Positions 1 to 9,247 of a stretch of 64,000 nt of DNA are shown here, piece after piece. Numbering within the stretch: position 1 is the first letter of the stretch; every line of letters begins with the position of its first letter. A program made the translations under genes and the position numbers. The stretch covers positions 2,108,001 to 2,172,000 of the forward strand of contig NZ_AP024871.1 of assembly GCF_024346875.1 (NCBI RefSeq), written 5' to 3'. The notes below the pieces were generated by a model. It worked only from the letters and a program-made list of their open reading frames with translations. It had not been told where the DNA came from and searched no databases. Origin of the DNA: Vibrio gallicus (GTDB lineage Bacteria; Pseudomonadota; Gammaproteobacteria; Enterobacterales; Vibrionaceae).

Positions 1-263
1 TGATTAAATCGGCAGGTACTTTACTGTTCTGGATACTACTACTACGCGCAATTCTAAGCTGGGTCAGTCAAGGCCGTAGTCCTGTTGAATATGTTTTCCA
101 TCAACTTACTGAACCAATGTTAGCCCCAATCCGTCGTATCCTTCCAGCAATGGGTGGTTTAGACCTAAGTGTATTGGTGCTATTTGTTGCACTGCAGTTT
201 GCTAACTTCTTGATTGGTGACCTTACCAGTTCATTGTTTGGTCCTATCTGGTATAGCCTTTAA
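1..263 (+). CDS. yggT: YggT family inner-membrane protein, 3' part only
   Basis: Only the last 86 codons are inside the window; the reading frame enters at base 3 and stops with TAA at 261-263. The visible part is strongly hydrophobic, with an Arg-Ala-Ile-Leu-Ser-Trp stretch, a Pro-Ile-Arg-Arg-Ile-Leu-Pro motif and a final membrane segment, as in the second half of YggT proteins (two YGGT repeats, integral membrane, role uncertain, linked to osmotic tolerance in E. coli). It is followed 17 bases later by the DUF4426 gene and then rdgB, the usual Vibrio order except that yggU is not between them. Confidence 0.85.
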   Translation, partial: IKSAGTLLFWILLLRAILSWVSQGRSPVEYVFHQLTEPMLAPIRRILPAMGGLDLSVLVLFVALQFANFLIGDLTSSLFGPIWYSL

Positions 264-280
264 TGACATATGGGGGAGTA

Positions 281-724
281 ATGAAGTCGACCATAATTAA
301 GCTATTGTCTGTAGTAGCATTACTTAGCGTCTCGAGCGTAAGTTATGCCAATCAATTTATCCGTTTTAAGGATGTTGAGGTTCATTACTCTGCGTTTAAC
401 TCAACCTTCATCTCCCCTAAAATTGCCTCTGAGCTAAAACTAAAGCGTAACCCTTATGTCGCTCTGCTCAACATTAGTGCCTTAGACCTTTATAGCTTAG
501 GTAAAAAAGCGACCCCAGTAACCCTTACTGGAAGCGCCAAAAACCTTATTGGAAATACTCGAAAACTTGAATTTAAGCCGATAAAACAGGGCGATGCTAT
601 CTACTATATTGCAGAGCTTCCTATCTCTGAAAACGAAACCTTTCGCTTTGAGATCAACGTAGATGCAGGCAACAAAGGCAGTGGCATACTTAGATTCAAT
701 CAAACCTTTTATACTCAGGAGTAA
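281..724 (+). CDS. DUF4426 domain periplasmic protein
   Basis: A 147-residue protein with an N-terminal signal peptide (MKSTIIKLLSVVALLSVSSV, then a cleavage-like SYA-N site), so probably periplasmic. The rest is a beta-rich domain of the DUF4426 family, which in vibrios sits between yggT/yggU and rdgB; its function is unknown. The start at 281 is preferred to the in-frame ATG at 263 because a GGGGGAG ribosome site lies 2-8 bases before 281 and because only this start puts the signal peptide at the N-terminus. rdgB begins 3 bases after the stop, so the two are probably co-transcribed. Confidence 0.85.
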   Translation: MKSTIIKLLSVVALLSVSSVSYANQFIRFKDVEVHYSAFNSTFISPKIASELKLKRNPYVALLNISALDLYSLGKKATPVTLTGSAKNLIGNTRKLEFKPIKQGDAIYYIAELPISENETFRFEINVDAGNKGSGILRFNQTFYTQE

Positions 725-727
725 CCC

Positions 728-1333
728 TTGAGCACACCTCAAAAACTTGTATTAGCTACCGGAAACCAAGGCAAAGTTCGTGAAATGGCGAACCTGCTAT
801 CTGATTTTGGATTCGACGTTAGAGCTCAGAGTGAATTCAAGGTATCGGATGTACCAGAAACGGGTACTACCTTTATTGAGAATGCCATAATTAAGGCCAG
901 ACACGCCGCGCAACAAACTGGCTTACCCGCTATCGCAGATGACTCTGGATTAGAGGTGGACTTCCTACAGGGAGCGCCAGGTATCTACTCAGCACGCTAT
1001 GCTGGTGAAGATGCATCGGACCAACAAAACCTTGAAAAACTACTCGAAGAAATGAAAGATGTACCACAACCATCGCGTAGTGCTCGCTTTCATTGTGTAT
1101 TGGTTTATATGCGCCATGCTAATGATCCAACCCCAATCGTGTGCCACGGTAAATGGGAAGGTCGCATATTAAGCGAAGCACAAGGTGAAAATGGCTTTGG
1201 ATATGATCCCGTTTTTTATGTACCAGAGGATGATTGCGCTTCCGCTGAACTTCCAGCCGAGCGCAAGAAACAACTCTCTCATCGTGGTAAAGCACTTACT
1301 AAGCTATTCCAAGAGCTAAATAACGCCCTATGA
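728..1333 (+). CDS. rdgB: XTP/dITP diphosphatase (RdgB/HAM1)
   Basis: A 201-residue cytoplasmic enzyme that hydrolyses non-canonical purine triphosphates (ITP, dITP, XTP) to the monophosphate and pyrophosphate, keeping them out of DNA and RNA. Family motifs seen: TGNQGK at 11-16 (phosphate binding), DDSGLEVD at 71-78 (metal-binding acidic cluster), NGFGYDPVF near 153 and a C-terminal LSHRGKA. It starts with TTG at 728, supported by AGGAG at 717-721 and by family length; no ATG fits. The stop overlaps the hemW start by four bases, indicating translational coupling. Confidence 0.95.
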   Translation: MSTPQKLVLATGNQGKVREMANLLSDFGFDVRAQSEFKVSDVPETGTTFIENAIIKARHAAQQTGLPAIADDSGLEVDFLQGAPGIYSARYAGEDASDQQNLEKLLEEMKDVPQPSRSARFHCVLVYMRHANDPTPIVCHGKWEGRILSEAQGENGFGYDPVFYVPEDDCASAELPAERKKQLSHRGKALTKLFQELNNAL

Positions 1334-2508
1334 GTCAACTTACTCCACCACCGCTAGGTCTATACGTACATATCCCATGGTGTGTACAGAAATGTCCCTA
1401 TTGTGATTTCAACTCGCACGCCCTAAAAGGCGATATACCTGAACAGGTCTATATTGATGCACTATTGGAAGATTTAGACACCGACCTGAATGAATACAGC
1501 TCCTCTATCCAAAGCAGGTCTCTGACTTCAATATTTATCGGTGGTGGTACCCCAAGCCTGATATCACCACAACAGATCGCTCGCCTACTTAATGGCGTGC
1601 AAGCACGCATCCCTTTTGCTACAGATATTGAAGTCACCATGGAAGCCAATCCAGGTACGATTGAGGCGGAGCGATTTGCGCAATACGTTGATGCTGGTAT
1701 CACCCGTATCTCAATTGGGGTGCAAAGCTTTGAACAGCAAAAATTAGAGCGTTTAGGCCGTATACACGGTAAAGATGAAGCTATTAATGCAGCAAACCTA
1801 GCCCATAACATTGGCTTGAACAGCTTCAATCTAGACCTGATGCATGGCTTACCCGTGCAGAGTATCGAGCAGGCCCTTACTGATCTTGATAAGGCGATTG
1901 AACTCGCACCGCCACACCTTTCTTGGTATCAGTTAACCATTGAGCCCAACACCTTGTTCTACTCAAAAACTCCCGTATTACCAGATGACGATGACCTATG
2001 GGATATCTTTGAGCGTGGACATCAGAAATTAACCGATGCAGGCTATGTGCAGTATGAGATTTCAGGCTATAGCAAACCCGGCTATCAATGCCAACACAAC
2101 CTCAACTACTGGCGCTTTGGTGATTACCTAGGTATTGGTTGCGGCTCGCATGGTAAGTTAAGCTTTAGCGATGGACAGATTTTACGTACCACTAAGTTAA
2201 AGCACCCTCGAGGCTACCTTTCGGCTTATCAGAATATGGTTAAACCTTACCTAGATAGCGTGCAACAGGTCGCAATGGAAGACCGACCATTTGAGTTTTT
2301 CATGAATCGCTTTCGTCTAATTGAACCTTGTCCTAAACAAGATTTCATCGCTACAACCGGTCTAGAAATTAGTGTAATTCAAGACACTATAGAGTGGGCT
2401 AAACAGAAAGCTTACCTAACAGAAACCGATACTCATTGGCAGGTAACACAAAAAGGAAAACTGTTCTTAAATGACCTGCTTGAAGCCTTTATGTTAGATG
2501 ATGAATAA
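1330..2508 (+). CDS. hemW: Radical SAM haem chaperone HemW (formerly CPO-III-like)
   Basis: A 392-residue radical SAM protein. The CxxxCxxC cluster motif is C18-C22-C25 (followed by a family-typical Asp-Phe-Asn), GGGTPS follows at 71-76, and the HemW signature HNLNYW is at 256-261; these separate it from the coproporphyrinogen dehydrogenase HemN. HemW binds haem and delivers it to respiratory haem proteins. The ATG overlaps the rdgB stop by four bases (ATGA), and rdgB-hemW is a conserved pair in E. coli and vibrios. The gene ends against a hairpin shared with the convergent glsA. Confidence 0.95.
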   Translation: MSQLTPPPLGLYVHIPWCVQKCPYCDFNSHALKGDIPEQVYIDALLEDLDTDLNEYSSSIQSRSLTSIFIGGGTPSLISPQQIARLLNGVQARIPFATDIEVTMEANPGTIEAERFAQYVDAGITRISIGVQSFEQQKLERLGRIHGKDEAINAANLAHNIGLNSFNLDLMHGLPVQSIEQALTDLDKAIELAPPHLSWYQLTIEPNTLFYSKTPVLPDDDDLWDIFERGHQKLTDAGYVQYEISGYSKPGYQCQHNLNYWRFGDYLGIGCGSHGKLSFSDGQILRTTKLKHPRGYLSAYQNMVKPYLDSVQQVAMEDRPFEFFMNRFRLIEPCPKQDFIATTGLEISVIQDTIEWAKQKAYLTETDTHWQVTQKGKLFLNDLLEAFMLDDE

Positions 2509-2511
2509 CCA

Positions 2512-2539
2512 AGTTGACCTCTGCTGTGAGGGGTCAACT
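2512..2539. terminator. Hairpin between convergent hemW and glsA
   Basis: The arms AGTTGACC and GGTCAACT can pair around a short loop in the 34-base gap between the two stop codons. There is no long T run on either side, so it may be a weak or Rho-assisted bidirectional terminator. Confidence 0.5.
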
Positions 2540-2542
2540 GTA

Positions 2543-3463
2543 TTAGAATATAGAGCGACCAATCCGCTCAGAAAGAAGCTCTAACGCCTTAGTACCCGCT
2601 AAAGAATTTCCCGAGTCATCAAGCTCTGGTGACCAAACCGCTATGGTCATTTCACCCGGTACTATCGCAATGATACCACCGCCAACACCTGATTTTCCGG
2701 GCATACCAACTCGATAAGCAAATTCACCCGCACCATCATACAACCCGCAGGTCGCTAATAAAGCATTGATCTGTTTGGCTTGCATCGCTGACACCACCTC
2801 TTTTCCAGTTTGTACCGAGCGGCCTTTGTTGGCTAGGTAACTAAAGGTTTTTGCCAGATCTACACAACTCATTTTCAGCGCACAGGCATAAAAGTAGCTT
2901 TGCAGTACCGGTAAAACCTCACTTTCAAAATTACCAAACGAGCGCATCAAGTATGCAATTGCTGCATTGCGATCGCCGTGCATCATCTCCGATTCAGCAA
3001 CCACCTTGTCATAGACAATATGTGTTCCGCCAGATAGCTGCCTTACAAACTCCAATACATAATGCTTTGGTGCACTCAGGCGGCAGTTAAGCATATCAGC
3101 GACCACAATAGCACCTGCATTTATAAATGGATTACGCGGAATGCCTTGCTCTAACTCTAGCTGAACGAGTGAGTTAAAAGCTTGCCCTGACGGCTCTTTA
3201 CCCACGCGCTGCCATATCTCTTGTTGGTCATACAGACGCATAGCTAAGGTCAAACTTAACGCCTTAGAGATAGATTGAATGGAAAATGCCTCTTGGGCAT
3301 CGCCAGCAGTAATCACTTGTCCATCATTGGTATAGACGGCAATACCTAGCTTGCTATTAGCCACCTTCGCCAACGCAGGAATATAATCCGCCACTTTTCC
3401 TTGGCCAATCAAAGGGGACACTTGTGCCAATATATCTTCTAATATTTGCGCTGTAGGTTTCAT
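2543..3463 (-). CDS. glsA: Glutaminase A
   Basis: A 306-residue glutaminase (L-glutamine + water to glutamate + ammonia) with a beta-lactamase-like fold. The nucleophile motif SxxK is S64-I-S-K67, followed by the family stretches [17 protein letters not shown] and, near the C-terminus, [10 protein letters not shown]. The start is supported by AAGGTGGAG a few bases upstream. In vibrios glsA lies beside trmB; here a methyltransferase gene separates them. A hairpin terminator isolates it from the upstream gene on the same strand, so it likely has its own promoter in the 81-base gap. Confidence 0.95.
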   Translation of the reverse strand: MKPTAQILEDILAQVSPLIGQGKVADYIPALAKVANSKLGIAVYTNDGQVITAGDAQEAFSIQSISKALSLTLAMRLYDQQEIWQRVGKEPSGQAFNSLVQLELEQGIPRNPFINAGAIVVADMLNCRLSAPKHYVLEFVRQLSGGTHIVYDKVVAESEMMHGDRNAAIAYLMRSFGNFESEVLPVLQSYFYACALKMSCVDLAKTFSYLANKGRSVQTGKEVVSAMQAKQINALLATCGLYDGAGEFAYRVGMPGKSGVGGGIIAIVPGEMTIAVWSPELDDSGNSLAGTKALELLSERIGRSIF

Positions 3464-3494
3464 GCTCCACCTTGTATTACTCAGGTTTCAGGAC

Positions 3495-3525
3495 TAAAAA
3501 AGCCAACGTAAAGTTGGCTTTTTTA
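3495..3525 (-). terminator. Rho-independent terminator after the TRM11-like gene
   Basis: AAAAAAGCCAAC, a 5-base loop and GTTGGCTTTTTT form a nearly perfect hairpin with a T run on both strands. It lies 20 bases after the stop of the methyltransferase gene on the minus strand. Confidence 0.85.
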
Positions 3526-3544
3526 GATAATTTTCTGACTCTAT

Positions 3545-4576
3545 TTAAGGCTTAACTGCAATAAAAATATTACGGTTAATGGACTGGTCAACCCTATGTA
3601 TGTAGCCAACATACGGCTGCTTGTCTTTTACCTCAAAGCCCATCTCAGTAAATAATGCCGCAAGCTCTTTCCATTTAAGGGTAAACTCATTATACGACAG
3701 TACAATAGCGCCTTTTGATTTCAACACCTGCTTCCAGGCTGGCAACGCCTCTTCAAGTAAGGCTAACGGGCTACGTGCCATCTTGGTATCTTTACTGTTT
3801 TTACTGCCGTGTTGTACCCCATAAGGCAGATCTGAAACCATGATGTCGCAGCTGTTTTTCTTAATTATCTGATTAATGATACGGGTATCTGCCGCATATA
3901 ACTTCATAGTTTGGCTTTGCTCATTGGCAAATGCTTCTTTGGAGTGTGCGGCTTGAATAGCAAATCCATCTGCAATCTTCTTACCACCAGAGCCGGTACG
4001 CTTCTCTTTAACTACTTTGTGCTTAAAGCGACCATTCTTCATGTACTTCACGATGAATGTTTGAGTCTCTTGTACCCATTTGGCGTTGATCTCAACCCCC
4101 ACGACATCCAGACCTTGGATCAACCCTTCATAAAGGGTTGTCCCCTTACCACACATAGGGTCCATCAAACACTTGTTCTCTCCAGAGGTGTTAGCTGCAC
4201 TCAAGCCTAGGTTCACCATCAAGCGTGTAAACTGCTCATTGGTTTTTCCGGTATAGCGCAGAATCTGACTCATGCTTTCAGGGAAAGTGTTGAAGGGTGT
4301 AGGTTGTAGCGGTTTGAGTAAGCCACCCTCTACAATTTGAAAAATGGCATAGTAGATTGATGACGCTGAGATGCGCGTAAGCTGCTGCGCATTAAGCTCT
4401 TGCTCAGACTCAAATACTAACGCAGCCGGTAGGCCTACATCTTTTTCTAACACCTCAGAAACGACTAACTGCATAGACTCCAAGATAGCCATCAACTCAG
4501 AGCAGGCAATCTTGACTGCAGTATCAAAGTAGATTCGGTTGTGCCCTGGATTGGCAAGGATCGCATATTGAAACAT
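3545..4576 (-). CDS. TRM11/UPF0020-type SAM-dependent methyltransferase
   Basis: A 343-residue protein with a class I methyltransferase domain in its second half. The SAM-binding loop is DPMCGKGT (near 139-146) and the catalytic motif IV is SDLPYG (near 248-253), the Asp-Leu-Pro-Tyr form typical of the TRM11/THUMPD RNA guanine-N2 methyltransferases rather than DNA adenine enzymes. The first 110 residues may act in substrate binding but show no clear THUMP domain. The second ATG (4576) is chosen because TAGGA stands 6 bases before it and abuts the first ATG at 4582. It sits directly downstream of trmB, which suggests a tRNA or rRNA substrate; the exact target is unknown. Confidence 0.75.
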   Translation of the reverse strand: MFQYAILANPGHNRIYFDTAVKIACSELMAILESMQLVVSEVLEKDVGLPAALVFESEQELNAQQLTRISASSIYYAIFQIVEGGLLKPLQPTPFNTFPESMSQILRYTGKTNEQFTRLMVNLGLSAANTSGENKCLMDPMCGKGTTLYEGLIQGLDVVGVEINAKWVQETQTFIVKYMKNGRFKHKVVKEKRTGSGGKKIADGFAIQAAHSKEAFANEQSQTMKLYAADTRIINQIIKKNSCDIMVSDLPYGVQHGSKNSKDTKMARSPLALLEEALPAWKQVLKSKGAIVLSYNEFTLKWKELAALFTEMGFEVKDKQPYVGYIHRVDQSINRNIFIAVKP

Positions 4577-4602
4577 GGACATTCCTAAGTTCAGTCGTCA
4601 GT

Positions 4603-5322
4603 TTAAGCTATACGCTTAAACTTAATATCCCAAACACCATGCCCTAAGCGATGACCACGAGCCTCAAACTTAGTCAATGGGCGTTCTTCAGGACGAGGAA
4701 TATAGTCGCCGTCTTGAGCAAGATTTTCATAGCCTGGAGCTTGGTTCATAATCTCAATCATATGCTCAGCATAGTTTTCCCAGTCTGTTGCCATATGGAA
4801 AACACCAGAGCCTAGAGACAGCTTCTGGCGAACCATCTCAGCAAAATCTAGCTGAACGATACGGCGTTTATGGTGGCGTTTTTTATGCCATGGGTCAGGG
4901 AAGAACAGTTGCAATGTATGCAAACTAGAATCAGGAATCATATTCTCGAATACCTCAACGGCATCGTGACACATCACTCGTAAGTTGCTGACGCCTTGTT
5001 CTCGCGCAAGGGCCAAACACGCACCTACACCAGGACGATGAACTTCGATACCGATAAAGTTTTTATGTGGAGCATTCTTTGCCATTTCAACCAAAGACGT
5101 CCCCATGCCAAAACCGATTTCTAGTACCACTGGGTTTGCATTGCCAAAAACCTGTTCCCAAACCAATTTTTGATCTTGGTAATCGATGCCCATTTCTGGC
5201 CAGCACTCTTCTAAAGCTGTCGCTTGACCTTTGGTTAGTCTACCTTCTCGACGAACAAAACTGCGTACTTTGCGTACTAGTTTTCCGTCTTCAGTGTATT
5301 CATTAGTCGTTACTTCGCTCAT
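4603..5322 (-). CDS. trmB: tRNA (guanine-N7-)-methyltransferase TrmB
   Basis: A 239-residue enzyme that makes m7G46 in the variable loop of tRNAs. The SAM loop is [10 protein letters not shown] at 67-76, and the family signature [15 protein letters not shown] (near 145-159) carries the catalytic Asp and basic tRNA-binding residues. The end of the protein has the conserved [16 protein letters not shown] stretch. An AGGAC ribosome site precedes the ATG. It is divergent from mutY with a 151-base shared upstream region, as in other vibrios and E. coli. Confidence 0.95.
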   Translation of the reverse strand: MSEVTTNEYTEDGKLVRKVRSFVRREGRLTKGQATALEECWPEMGIDYQDQKLVWEQVFGNANPVVLEIGFGMGTSLVEMAKNAPHKNFIGIEVHRPGVGACLALAREQGVSNLRVMCHDAVEVFENMIPDSSLHTLQLFFPDPWHKKRHHKRRIVQLDFAEMVRQKLSLGSGVFHMATDWENYAEHMIEIMNQAPGYENLAQDGDYIPRPEERPLTKFEARGHRLGHGVWDIKFKRIA

Positions 5323-5473
5323 TGTCCTGCCTGTTTTGTCTGTTCATCGATTACTCAGAGCGGGGATTATACTAAAGTCATAACAATATGCGAGAAGTTC
5401 ACGGACATTCGACGCACTTGTACTTGCAATATATCTGAGTTGTGGTGCAATTTTAGACCCTCTTAGAGATACA

Positions 5474-6529
5474 GTGGAAATTTTAGTGACCCCTTTTGCA
5501 CAGCAAGTTCTAGATTGGTACCACAAATACGGACGCAAGCACCTACCTTGGCAACAAAATAAAAACGCCTATAAGGTATGGTTGTCTGAAATAATGCTCC
5601 AGCAGACCCAAGTAGCGACAGTGATTCCGTATTTCGAACGCTTTATCACACAGTTTCCAGATATCACCTCATTAGCAAATACCGATATTGACAAGGTGCT
5701 ACACCTTTGGACTGGGCTGGGTTATTACGCTAGAGCCCGTAACCTACATAAAGCGGCACAAATAGTGCGCGATCAGCATGCGGGGGTATTTCCAACTCAG
5801 TTCGAAGAAGTACTTGCCTTACCCGGAGTAGGACGCTCTACAGCAGGAGCTATCCTATCTTCAGTATACAATCAACCACACGCCATATTGGACGGTAACG
5901 TAAAACGCGTTCTAGCTCGCGCTAATGCTGTTGAGGGGTGGCCTGGAATAAAAGCCGTTGAAAATAGGCTGTGGGATATTGCCAAAACTCACACCCCAGA
6001 CCAAGATGTTGAACACTACAATCAAGCCATGATGGATATGGGCGCTATGGTATGCACTCGCAGCAAACCCAAATGCAGTCTATGCCCTATCCAACCGCTC
6101 TGCGTTGCTAACCAGCATGATAGTCAGGCGCTCTACCCCACCAAGAAGCCAAGTAAAACTAAACCTGTCAAACAGACTCGGTTTATTATTTTGCACTGCC
6201 AAGGGCGAGTATGGCTGGAAAAACGCCCACCCGCTGGTATCTGGGGAGGGCTACACTGCTTCCCAGAGGCAAGCATTTCCGATGAAAATCAATTGGTTAA
6301 CCTAGATTACAAGTTAATTAAAACCGAACAAACCTTGATATCTTTCCGGCATACCTTTAGCCATTACCACTTAGATATCACCCCTATTTTATACGATTTA
6401 TCCGACCAACCTACTCAGGTAATGGAACACAACCAAGGGATTTGGTATAACTTATCCAAACCACAACAGCTAGGACTAGCTGCGCCAGTAAAGGCGCTTC
6501 TATCAACGCTGCATCATGAATTGAACTAA
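5474..6529 (+). CDS. mutY: A/G-specific adenine glycosylase MutY
   Basis: A 351-residue base-excision repair enzyme removing adenine mispaired with 8-oxoguanine. Seen: catalytic Glu in [10 protein letters not shown] (E39), helix-hairpin-helix [13 protein letters not shown] (116-128), catalytic Asp in ILDGNVKR (D140), the iron-sulfur ligands C194-C201-C204-C210 (C-x6-C-x2-C-x5-C), and a C-terminal NUDIX-like domain with [12 protein letters not shown] that reads the 8-oxoG. No ATG is available: GTG at 5474 opens the frame, while GTG at 5486 (protein beginning MTPFAQQ) is closer to the family N-terminus and has TGGA upstream, so the true start may be 5486. yggX follows after 10 bases. Confidence 0.95.
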   Translation: MEILVTPFAQQVLDWYHKYGRKHLPWQQNKNAYKVWLSEIMLQQTQVATVIPYFERFITQFPDITSLANTDIDKVLHLWTGLGYYARARNLHKAAQIVRDQHAGVFPTQFEEVLALPGVGRSTAGAILSSVYNQPHAILDGNVKRVLARANAVEGWPGIKAVENRLWDIAKTHTPDQDVEHYNQAMMDMGAMVCTRSKPKCSLCPIQPLCVANQHDSQALYPTKKPSKTKPVKQTRFIILHCQGRVWLEKRPPAGIWGGLHCFPEASISDENQLVNLDYKLIKTEQTLISFRHTFSHYHLDITPILYDLSDQPTQVMEHNQGIWYNLSKPQQLGLAAPVKALLSTLHHELN

Positions 6530-6539
6530 GGGCACTCTT

Positions 6540-6812
6540 ATGAGCCGTACTGTATTCTGTGAACACCTACAAAAAGAAGCCGATGGCTTAGATTTTCAGC
6601 TTTACCCTGGTGAACTAGGTAAACGAATTTTTAACAATATTTCTAAGGAAGCATGGGCAATGTGGCAAGGTAAGCAAACCATGCTTATTAATGAACACAA
6701 GCTCAACATGATGGATGCTGAACATAGAAAACGCTTAGAAACTGAAATGGTGAACTTCCTATTTGAAGGAAAAGACATCGTTATCGACGGCTACACACCA
6801 CCTAGCAAATAG
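6540..6812 (+). CDS. yggX: YggX, Fe(II)-trafficking / oxidative damage protection protein
   Basis: A 90-residue cytoplasmic protein of the YggX family, reported to protect iron-sulfur clusters under oxidative stress. The family features are visible: [17 protein letters not shown] at the N-terminus with the conserved Cys7, [16 protein letters not shown], and the central WxxWxxxQTMLINE pattern. TAAGGG precedes the ATG. Its place 10 bases after mutY, which also carries an iron-sulfur cluster, is the standard mutY-yggX-mltC arrangement, though mltC is here 228 bases away. Confidence 0.95.
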   Translation: MSRTVFCEHLQKEADGLDFQLYPGELGKRIFNNISKEAWAMWQGKQTMLINEHKLNMMDAEHRKRLETEMVNFLFEGKDIVIDGYTPPSK

Positions 6813-6851
6813 CCTTTCCAAGCATCTGAATAATCACCGAGTGAGTTAACC

Positions 6852-6864
6852 TGTCACGGTGACA
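6852..6864. promoter_or_regulatory. 13-bp palindrome between yggX and mltC
   Basis: TGTCACGGTGACA is a perfect palindrome around a central G, 40 bases after yggX. It could be an operator; no regulator is assigned. Confidence 0.3.
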
Positions 6865-6874
6865 TTTAGTTTTA

Positions 6875-6906
6875 GTAAAGGACAACGGCCTATCCTTGTC
6901 CTTTAC
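6875..6906. repeat. Inverted repeat between yggX and mltC
   Basis: GTAAAGGACAA and TTGTCCTTTAC form a perfect 11-bp stem around a 10-base loop. No T run follows, so it is not a typical terminator on its own. It lies in the 228-base gap that separates mltC from the mutY-yggX transcript. Confidence 0.45.
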
Positions 6907-7040
6907 TTACGCTATACGCTTCGTATAAACCCCTTATATCAAAGTGACTGCCTTGTATCTAAGCTAAGTAATACACAAGTCAATATCACTCCAAGGCCAA
7001 GCGCCCTTAGTCTCTTATTTTGTTTCTGTATCTGGATAAT

Positions 7041-8180
7041 ATGAAAAAGCTGCTTTATCTCATCATTCCCCTGCTCTTAACTGGCTGTAGCCGTGAATTC
7101 GTAGAAAAGATCTATCATGTAAACTACGAACCAACCAGCAGATTCGCGGCGCATAACCTCGCACCAAAACCAGGACAATTTGAGAAAGATACCGACGCAT
7201 TAGACTCTTTAATAAACAGTTTTACTGGCGATATTGCGAAGAAATGGGGACGAAATCAGGTAAAAGTTGCGGGTAAAAGTAACTACGTAAAGTATATAGA
7301 TAACTACGAAAGTCGCTCTGAGGTTAACTTTGCCACCGGCAAGATCCTTATAGAAACCGTTGCCTCAAAAGATGCCAAGGCACACCTCAAAAAAGCGATC
7401 ATTACCACACTACTTACCCCTGAAGATCCTGCAAATGTCGACCTATTTTCATCTTCCTCTATCAAACTTGGCGGCGAACCCTTCTTGTATAAGCAGGTTG
7501 TAGACCAAGATGGCAAGGCCATTCAATGGAACTGGCGCGCCAACCGATTCGCTGAGTATCTCATTGAAAATAAAATGAAAACTCACAAGGTTGATTTCAA
7601 ATTAGCTCACTATGTTGAGATTCCAATGGTGGTTTCTCATGGCTCGGTTCGCTCATATAAATACGCTAATATAGTACGTCGTGCTTCCCAGAAATATGAT
7701 ATCCCTGAAGACCTTATCTATGCCATTATCAAGACGGAAAGTAGCTTTAACCCTTATGCTGTAAGTTGGGCCAATGCTTACGGATTGATGCAGGTTGTGC
7801 CAAAAACCGCAGGCGCAGATGTATTTAAATTAATGAAAAATAGGTCAGGAACACCGTCACCTGAATACCTATTTAACCCAGAAAATAATATTGATACCGG
7901 GGTTGCCTACTTCCACATCCTAAAAACGCGCTATTTAAAAGATGTGCGCAATTCAGTATCTCGTGAGTACAGTATGATCTCCGCATACAACGGCGGCACT
8001 GGGGGTGTTCTTAATACATTTGATAGGCATAGCCGCTCCAATGCATTGAGCAGAATTAACAACCTACAGCCAAATCAAGTGTATTGGGCATTGACGCACA
8101 AACATCGCAATGCAGAGTCGAGACGCTACCTAGAAAAGGTTACTGCCCATAAACGTGAGTTCAATCAGAGCAAAGGATAA
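7041..8180 (+). CDS. mltC: Membrane-bound lytic murein transglycosylase C
   Basis: A 379-residue outer-membrane lipoprotein that cleaves the MurNAc-GlcNAc bond of peptidoglycan to give 1,6-anhydroMurNAc ends. The N-terminus is a lipoprotein signal with lipobox LLTG-C16; the start at 7041 is preferred to the frame opening at 7020 because it alone puts the signal first. An N-terminal MltC-specific domain (about 35-190) is followed by a family 1 SLT domain with the catalytic Glu at about 233 in KTESSFNPYA and GLMQVVPKTAG. It closes the conserved mutY-yggX-mltC group. No clear hairpin terminator follows before the tRNA promoter. Confidence 0.93.
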   Translation: MKKLLYLIIPLLLTGCSREFVEKIYHVNYEPTSRFAAHNLAPKPGQFEKDTDALDSLINSFTGDIAKKWGRNQVKVAGKSNYVKYIDNYESRSEVNFATGKILIETVASKDAKAHLKKAIITTLLTPEDPANVDLFSSSSIKLGGEPFLYKQVVDQDGKAIQWNWRANRFAEYLIENKMKTHKVDFKLAHYVEIPMVVSHGSVRSYKYANIVRRASQKYDIPEDLIYAIIKTESSFNPYAVSWANAYGLMQVVPKTAGADVFKLMKNRSGTPSPEYLFNPENNIDTGVAYFHILKTRYLKDVRNSVSREYSMISAYNGGTGGVLNTFDRHSRSNALSRINNLQPNQVYWALTHKHRNAESRRYLEKVTAHKREFNQSKG

Positions 8181-8239
8181 TCAAATTGTATAAATTGAGC
8201 GCAAACAGTCTTTTTTTATTAAAAAATATAAAAAACAGG

Positions 8240-8268
8240 TTGACGTAAACCCGAAAAATCCGTTTAAT
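8240..8268 (+). promoter_or_regulatory. Promoter of the first tRNA cluster
   Basis: TTGACG (8240-8245) and TTTAAT (8263-8268) are 17 bases apart, preceded by an A/T-rich tract like an UP element and followed by a GC-rich discriminator. The same boxes and spacing occur before the second cluster. Confidence 0.8.
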
Positions 8269-8279
8269 AGCGCTCCGTT

Positions 8280-8355
8280 GCCCGGATAGCTCAGTCGGTA
8301 GAGCAGAGGATTGAAAATCCTCGTGTCGGTGGTTCGATTCCGCCTCCGGGCACCA
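8280..8355 (+). tRNA. tRNA-Phe(GAA), copy 1
   Basis: 76 bases including encoded CCA. Acceptor stem GCCCGGA/TCCGGGC, anticodon GAA at 8313-8315, T loop TTCGATT. First gene of the six-tRNA cluster. Confidence 0.97.
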
Positions 8356-8408
8356 CAATTAGTTTGTTGGTGTTCTTGTAACGTCAATATGCAAAAAGAA
8401 TATAGTGT

Positions 8409-8484
<76 letters not shown>

Positions 8485-8491
8485 TTCTTTT

Positions 8492-8567
8492 GCCTCGATA
8501 GCTCAGTCGGTAGAGCAGCGGATTGAAAATCCGCGTGTCGGTGGTTCGATTCCGCCTCGAGGCACCA
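8492..8567 (+). tRNA. tRNA-Phe(GAA), variant with a different acceptor stem
   Basis: 76 bases with CCA and anticodon GAA at 8525-8527. The acceptor stem is GCCTCGA/TCGAGGC, not GCCCGGA/TCCGGGC as in the other two Phe genes, and the anticodon stem carries GCGGA/TCCGC in place of GAGGA/TCCTC. All changes are compensated on both strands, so it should fold and function. Confidence 0.96.
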
Positions 8568-8602
8568 TTATTTGGTGTAGAGCTTATGCTCACAGAAATA
8601 AT

Positions 8603-8678
8603 TCCCCCTTAGTTCAGTTGGTAGAACGGCGGACTGTTAATCCGTATGTCGCAAGTTCAAGTCTTGCAGGGGGAGCCA
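8603..8678 (+). tRNA. tRNA-Asn(GTT), copy 1
   Basis: 76 bases with CCA. Acceptor TCCCCCT/AGGGGGA, anticodon GTT at 8636-8638. Confidence 0.97.
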
Positions 8679-8739
8679 TTTTTAATAAAGTGACTTAAAC
8701 ATCACTTTAGTGTTGATTGAGAAATCGATTAACTCAGGC

Positions 8740-8815
<76 letters not shown>

Positions 8816-8823
8816 TTTATAAT

Positions 8824-8899
8824 TCCCCCTTAGTTCAGTTGGTAGAACGGCGGACTGTTAATCCGTATGTCGCAAGTTCAAGTCTTGCAGGGGGAGCCA
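8824..8899 (+). tRNA. tRNA-Asn(GTT), copy 2
   Basis: 76 bases with CCA, anticodon GTT at 8857-8859. Eight bases after tRNA-Thr and directly before the cluster terminator. Confidence 0.97.
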
Positions 8900-8905
8900 C
8901 ATTGA

Positions 8906-8934
8906 AGCCCTAGTCTTTTGACTAGGGCTTTTTT
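8906..8934 (+). terminator. Terminator of the first tRNA cluster
   Basis: AGCCCTAGTC, loop TTTT, GACTAGGGCT, then a T run. Same hairpin as at 9548. Confidence 0.92.
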
Positions 8935-9208
8935 GCATCTATAGCTTATTTAAAATAGAGAAAGCTTACCCATAGAGCTGGATGAATATGGCTCAGCAAT
9001 CAGAAGTGCGTTAGAGGCAAGCCTATATCTCAAACGGGTCATAATATTGAGCGCAGATAACAGGCAACAAGCAACTAAATCTCCTCACCTCTATCAACTG
9101 CGTATTATATTTCCGGCTATCATCATTCGATGATGACACACAAAACATACTAAAACACCCAATTCGGCCTAGAATTTCATCAAACGAAACTTTTTTTGCA
9201 ATTTCCTG
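8935..9208. other. Spacer between the two tRNA clusters, no gene recognised
   Basis: 274 bases. One forward frame is open for about 50 codons but has no start codon or ribosome site and ends in TGA, so it is not called. No repeats longer than those of the tRNA units are apparent. Confidence 0.5.
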
Positions 9209-9237
9209 TTGACGTTATTCATGAAAAGCCGTTTAAT
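9209..9237 (+). promoter_or_regulatory. Promoter of the second tRNA cluster
   Basis: TTGACG (9209-9214) and TTTAAT (9232-9237), 17 bases apart, the same boxes as before the first cluster although the spacer sequence differs. Confidence 0.8.
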
Positions 9238-9247
9238 ACACCTCGTT

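Noticed and set aside
6887..7040. mltC start at 7020 with a longer N-terminus
   Set aside because: It would put seven residues before the lipoprotein signal; the ATG at 7041 starts the signal exactly.
8935..9208. Open frame of about 50 codons between the tRNA clusters
   Set aside because: No start codon, no ribosome site and no recognisable protein; kept only as spacer.
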